In this document: in pieces, positions 32,353 through 35,730 of the stretch
Position numbering within the stretch: the first letter of the stretch is position 1
How the letters are laid out: each line of letters opens with the position of its first letter
Source: Microcaldota archaeon
GTDB taxonomy: Archaea; Micrarchaeota; Micrarchaeia; Micrarchaeales; CABMGC01
Length of the DNA stretch: 35,730 nt
Direction of reading: 5' to 3'
NCBI GenBank assembly: GCA_021850625.1
Contig: JAJZLJ010000004.1
Span: 1-35,730, forward strand
Made by a program: the position numbers and the translations under genes
The notes under the pieces: model-generated
The model's input: the letters and a program-made list of their open reading frames with translations, nothing else
What the model was told of the DNA's origin: nothing
Database searches by the model: none

Positions 32353-32698
32353 TACATAAAAAGTAAAGAATATGATATTTTATAAAGACTATAAAATTAT
32401 CGAACAAGTTCAGAGAATATTTTTAGAGGATTGGACTCTGCAACTTTACCATTTAAGTAATCTGATAAGTCAATTATTTTAACTTTTGCATTTGGGATAG
32501 CTGTTTCTAAATACTGTTCTTCTTCTGTCAAAATCTTCATTTCAGATCTTTTTGTAGGAGCATCAATATATTCTGCAAATTTCACAGCAGTTGCATTTCC
32601 TATACTTTTATTTATTGCTATTGCTTCACATCCAGTATCAATAGCAAATTTTATCAATGCATCTACAACAATACTATAATCCTTTTTCAGTGCATTGT
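32353..32698 (-). repeat. Direct repeat, copy 1: 3' end of the repeat-protein gene plus flank
   Basis: Matches 35383-35730. The 302 coding bases (32397-32698 against 35429-35730) align without gaps and differ at about nine positions by hand count; the 3' flank (TACATAAAAAGTAAAGAATA onwards) is also shared, with a small indel. This shows a recent tandem gene duplication that includes the terminator region. Confidence 0.9.
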
Positions 32699-35252
32699 TC
32701 AAAGTTATGCCTCCTTCAAATGAATCAACTAATAATACTGGTTTATTATTCTCCATTCTCCCAAATGCACATATTGCAACTCCATGTACTTTTTGTTTTT
32801 CGAATTCTTTTGCTGTAATACTTGAATCAGTAACTGTAAAGTTTATAAGAGCTATTCCACTGTCAAGTGCGTACTTCAAAGCAGCATATTCATTTACTCC
32901 TCCTATAAAGCAACACGCTCCAGTTTCACTACTCTTTATTTTAATTATATTGTTTTTGTTATCAGTATACGCTACTACTCTGTCACCTTTAGAGATATTT
33001 TTAACACTTCCCATTATAAGAGGTTCAAGTTTTCCTATAAAATCATATATTGGTTCCTTAATAACGATATCTCTTTCAGCGACTGCATTCTTGAAAACGT
33101 CAATTACCTTTCTTGCATTTTCTTTTGATGGATTTTGAAGATAATTGTTAAATTCAACTGCAAGTTGTTTTTTGTATGGACCTTTAATACTTGCCCATCT
33201 ACCAAATACAGACAATATATCTTTTTCTTGGAAATAACCACTTTCAATAAGTAGTTTTTTTGCATTATCAAAGTTTGTCATATCTCTTGAACCGTTAATT
33301 GCATACACCATTGTTTCTAATGCGGTTTTTTGAGAGATCTCAAGAACCTTTGATTCGCCAATTTGTTTTTCGGATATAACTTTACTGGTTATCTCTTTAT
33401 TGTTAAATGGAGATATCTGCTTTAAATTATTAATCCTTCTTTCAATAAAAGCATTTAACTGTTTAGAATTTTCTTCAATATACTCAATATCTTTTAATAG
33501 AATAAATGATTCTTCTATGTCAAATGCCATATATCCTTTTATTCCAAACTTTTCAAATACTGGTAAAATTGATTTTTGTACATACTGTTTTATCTTATTA
33601 GGACCTATAGAAAACAATGTATTCATATCTATACTAAGTAATTTTTTACTATTTATCTCGTATGCTGTACTTGCAATATCATGAATAAGTAAAGTTGCAC
33701 TACCATTCTTAACATTAGCCATTGCAATTCTACAAAACTCTTCATCATAGTTTATCTCTACATCTTCCATCTCTCCAATATTTTTGAGTGATTTCGAGAG
33801 CAAATCATAATAGTCTATTGCATTTTTTATTATACCTTTTGATTTGATTAAAGTGGAAAAATCAGAACCTGCACTTATAGCAATCGCAATTGCACCTCTT
33901 CTAAGAAGCTCAGGATTTCTTGTAATTGCTACCTCTTCAAAATAACTACCGTCTTCAAGATACTTTAAAAGTTCAGCCAATTTTTTTGTTGTGAAATTTT
34001 CATTCGTAAGTACATCTACTGCATTTGTATTTATGATTGCTTCAAAGTACCCATAAGCAGCATGATATCCTAACTCTTTCGCAAAGCCCATAACCTTTTC
34101 ATTCGTAAGTGCATCTACTGCTTTTGTATCTGCGATTGCTTTAAAGTACATCTCAGCAACCTCAGAGCGTAACTCCTTCGCAAAGTCTATAACCTTTTCA
34201 GTCGTAAGTGCATCTACTGCTTTTGTATCTACGATTGCTTTAAAGTACATCTCAGCAACATCAGGCCCTAACTCCTTTGCAAAGCTCATGACATTTTCAT
34301 TCGTAGATTCATGTACTGCTTCTACATACGCGATTGCATAGAAGTATCTTTCCACAGCATCATAATCTAAATCGTCTAAATCGTCTGGAAATCTCGTAAC
34401 ATTTACATCTGTAAGTGCATCTACTGCTTTTGTATATCCGATTGTGTAGAAGTATTTCTCCGCAACATCTGGTTCATTCTCCTCTACAAGATTTATAACA
34501 TTTTCCATGAGTACCTTTTCATTTGTAAGTGCATCTACTGCTTTTGTATATCCAATTACGTGGAAATACCGTCCTGCAACATCAGGCCCTAACTTCTCTA
34601 TAAAGTTTATGATATTTCGCGTGAATATTTTTTGATCTGTAAGTGCATCTACTGCTTTTGTATCTGCGATTGCTTTAAAGTACTCATTCGCAGCATCAGA
34701 TTCTAACGTATACACAAAATTTATAACATTTTCCGTGAGTACCTTTTCATTCGTAAGTACCTCTACTGCTTTTGTATCTGCGATTGCTTCAAAGTACCCA
34801 TAAGCAGCATGATATCCTAACTCATTCGCAAAATTTATAACATTTTCCGTGAGTACCTTTTCATTCGTAAGTGCATCTACTGCTTTTGTATCTGCGATTG
34901 CTTTAAAGTACTCATTCGCAGCATCAGGCCCTAACTCCTTCGCAAAGTCCATAACCTTTTCATTCGTAAGTGCATCTACTGCTTTTGTATCTGCGATTGC
35001 TTTAAAGTACTCATTCGCAGCATCAGGCCCTAACTCCTTCACAAAAATTATAATTCTTTCATCTGTAAATAAATCTACCATTCCTGTACTTCTGATTGCT
35101 TTTAAGTACTCTTTCACAGCATCTAATTTCTTCATCTCTTTTACACAATATTCAAATCTATTCTCAAAAGTATCGGAATTTAAATTTGTAGCGGTGTTGC
35201 CTTCAGAAACCTCATTTTGCTGTTTACAGGACATTTTTAATTTTTTAGCCAT
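32397..35252 (-). CDS. Large helical-repeat protein with unknown C-terminal domain
   Basis: A 951-residue soluble protein, no signal peptide or membrane helix. Residues about 41-427 hold eleven repeats of 33-38 residues (unit such as ELGPDAANEYFKAIADTKAV then DALTNEKV), which should stack as an alpha-solenoid. A helical middle follows (about 430-740). The last about 200 residues form a separate alpha/beta domain (GACCFIGGVNEYAALKYALD, GVAICAFGRMENNKPVLLVD, FAIDTGCEAIAIN), with a vague GNAT-like pattern I cannot confirm. ATG 35252 is used; GTG 35261 adds three residues. A partial paralogue lies immediately upstream. Function unknown; scaffolding or protein binding is likely for the solenoid. 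Confidence 0.82.
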   Translation of the reverse strand: MAKKLKMSCKQQNEVSEGNTATNLNSDTFENRFEYCVKEMKKLDAVKEYLKAIRSTGMVDLFTDERIIIFVKELGPDAANEYFKAIADTKAVDALTNEKVMDFAKELGPDAANEYFKAIADTKAVDALTNEKVLTENVINFANELGYHAAYGYFEAIADTKAVEVLTNEKVLTENVINFVYTLESDAANEYFKAIADTKAVDALTDQKIFTRNIINFIEKLGPDVAGRYFHVIGYTKAVDALTNEKVLMENVINLVEENEPDVAEKYFYTIGYTKAVDALTDVNVTRFPDDLDDLDYDAVERYFYAIAYVEAVHESTNENVMSFAKELGPDVAEMYFKAIVDTKAVDALTTEKVIDFAKELRSEVAEMYFKAIADTKAVDALTNEKVMGFAKELGYHAAYGYFEAIINTNAVDVLTNENFTTKKLAELLKYLEDGSYFEEVAITRNPELLRRGAIAIAISAGSDFSTLIKSKGIIKNAIDYYDLLSKSLKNIGEMEDVEINYDEEFCRIAMANVKNGSATLLIHDIASTAYEINSKKLLSIDMNTLFSIGPNKIKQYVQKSILPVFEKFGIKGYMAFDIEESFILLKDIEYIEENSKQLNAFIERRINNLKQISPFNNKEITSKVISEKQIGESKVLEISQKTALETMVYAINGSRDMTNFDNAKKLLIESGYFQEKDILSVFGRWASIKGPYKKQLAVEFNNYLQNPSKENARKVIDVFKNAVAERDIVIKEPIYDFIGKLEPLIMGSVKNISKGDRVVAYTDNKNNIIKIKSSETGACCFIGGVNEYAALKYALDSGIALINFTVTDSSITAKEFEKQKVHGVAICAFGRMENNKPVLLVDSFEGGITLNNALKKDYSIVVDALIKFAIDTGCEAIAINKSIGNATAVKFAEYIDAPTKRSEMKILTEEEQYLETAIPNAKVKIIDLSDYLNGKVAESNPLKIFSELVR
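33972..35132 (-). repeat. Eleven in-frame coding repeats of 99 or 114 bp
   Basis: Units encode 33 residues (for example KELGPDAANEYFKAIADTKA then VDALTNEKVMDFA) or 38 residues when LTENV or a variant is inserted after NEKV. Several neighbouring units are almost identical at DNA level (CTACTGCTTTTGTATCTGCG recurs many times), while units near the edges are degenerate. The array should be prone to slippage and copy-number change. Confidence 0.92.
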
Positions 35253-35382
35253 GACATTCACTAATCATTACACTTAATTTTCTATTTTTTGATATTTATA
35301 CTTAACTAATCTTCGCAGAGTTTTTTCGAGAAATAAATGTACAGGAACTTGCCAGGACGTTTTAATTGTTTCTTTATATACA

Positions 35383-35730
35383 TACATAAAAAGTAAAGAA
35401 TATAATATATTTTATAAAGACTATAAAATTATCGAACAAGTTCAGAGAATATTTTTAGAGGATTGGACTCTGCAACTTTACCATTTAAGTAATCTGATAA
35501 GTCAATTATTTTAACTTCTGCATTTGGGATATCTGTTTCTAAATACTGTTCTTCTTCTGTCAGAATTTCTATTTCAGATCTTTTTATAGGCGCATCAATA
35601 TACTCTGCAAATTTCACAGCAGTTGCATTTCCTATACTTTTATTTATTGCTATTGCTTCACATCCAGTATCAATAGCAAATTTTATCAATGCATCTACAA
35701 CAATACTATAATCCTTTTTCAGTGCATTGT
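35383..35730 (-). repeat. Direct repeat, copy 2 (reaches window edge)
   Basis: Counterpart of 32353-32698: the 3' flank and the last 302 bases of a second, upstream paralogue. The repeat continues beyond the window, so its full length is unknown. Confidence 0.9.
35429..35730 (-). CDS. Second paralogue of the repeat protein, C-terminal 99 residues only
   Basis: An open frame that runs off the right edge; it is the C-terminal end of a gene almost identical to the one at 32397. In the last 85 residues there are five replacements (for example T to I, A to D and two K to E), ending in the same SNPLKIFSELVR. The internal ATG at 35689 is not a real start, because the frame is open and homologous beyond it. 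About 130 bp separate its stop from the putative promoter of the downstream paralogue, which has a TATA-like AGTATAAATA at about 35292-35301. Confidence 0.88.
   Translation of the reverse strand, partial: NALKKDYSIVVDALIKFAIDTGCEAIAINKSIGNATAVKFAEYIDAPIKRSEIEILTEEEQYLETDIPNAEVKIIDLSDYLNGKVAESNPLKIFSELVR

Noticed and set aside
32149-32396. tRNA-Thr as an integration site for the repeat-gene locus
   Set aside because: No second copy of the tRNA 3' end was seen in the window and there is no integrase gene; the shared repeats are the gene ends themselves.
33972-35132. Regularly spaced near-identical repeats that could suggest a CRISPR array
   Set aside because: The repeats are in frame, 99 or 114 bp apart, encode homologous amino acids throughout, and have no unique spacers or nearby cas genes.
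34849-35277. 142-codon plus-strand ORF opposite the repeat gene
   Set aside because: It is the antisense shadow of the coding repeats, with the internal repetition explained by the minus-strand protein; no promoter or ribosome-binding site.

Overview
The window is archaeal chromosome. The evidence is the ATP-dependent DNA ligase, two FtsZ proteins with SepF, Hel308, an archaeal CPSF-type nuclease, uL15/uL30, class III (prepilin-type) signal peptides, TATA boxes about 25 bp ahead of nearly leaderless starts, and two tRNA genes with introns at the canonical 37/38 position. The AT-rich sequence, short intergenic gaps and many unrecognised membrane or secreted proteins suggest a small-genome DPANN lineage (ARMAN-like Micrarchaeota/Parvarchaeota). 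That placement is inference; the sequence contains no rRNA to confirm it.

Layout. 1-1746 (minus): a winged-helix/coiled-coil protein followed by the N-terminus of a type II/IV secretion (pilus) ATPase. 1891-3660: DNA ligase. 3881-5293: a prepilin-like protein fused to a YVTN beta-propeller. 5596-7667: ftsZ1-ftsZ2 with one-base start/stop overlap, then a zinc-ribbon/winged-helix protein. 8722-12947: a second, giant pilin-propeller gene (class III signal, DUF2341-like, Ig-like, propeller), then a HicB-HicA module, then a partial second copy of the 3' end of the propeller gene. 12959-17525: acylphosphatase, then a minus-strand block of uL30, uL15, GT4 glycosyltransferase, coiled-coil protein and aCPSF2-like nuclease. 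17697-19299: a membrane-anchored surface protein, a DUF1059-like protein and an HTH regulator. 19391-24179: TrmJ-like methyltransferase, alpha/beta hydrolase, NicO-like metal transporter, a third propeller protein and a NikR-like regulator. 24192-29947: tRNA-Tyr, a polytopic membrane protein fused to a Cdc48-type double AAA+ ATPase, sepF and hel308. 30057-31992: an AdoMet decarboxylase-family gene, a frameshifted RnfD/NqrB-like gene and a secreted protein. 32149-35730: tRNA-Thr and two tandem paralogues, the complete one being a 951-residue protein carrying eleven 33-38 residue helical repeats.

Three threads connect the genes. (1) Surface: a pilus ATPase and three propeller proteins with a shared Cys-rich N-terminal domain suggest propeller-decorated pilus-like fibres; a recombinant gene fragment and shared DNA tracts suggest the family is being reshuffled. 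(2) Division: ftsZ1, ftsZ2 and sepF, with similar AGGCGAT ribosome-binding sites on ftsZ1 and sepF and a possible SepF-binding tail on FtsZ1. (3) Metal: a NikR-like regulator retaining the three nickel-binding histidines but not the cysteine, near a His-rich NicO-type transporter whose promoter is full of AACATT/AATGTT half-sites. The least explained items are the membrane-fused Cdc48-like ATPase and the tandem repeat-protein locus at the right edge.
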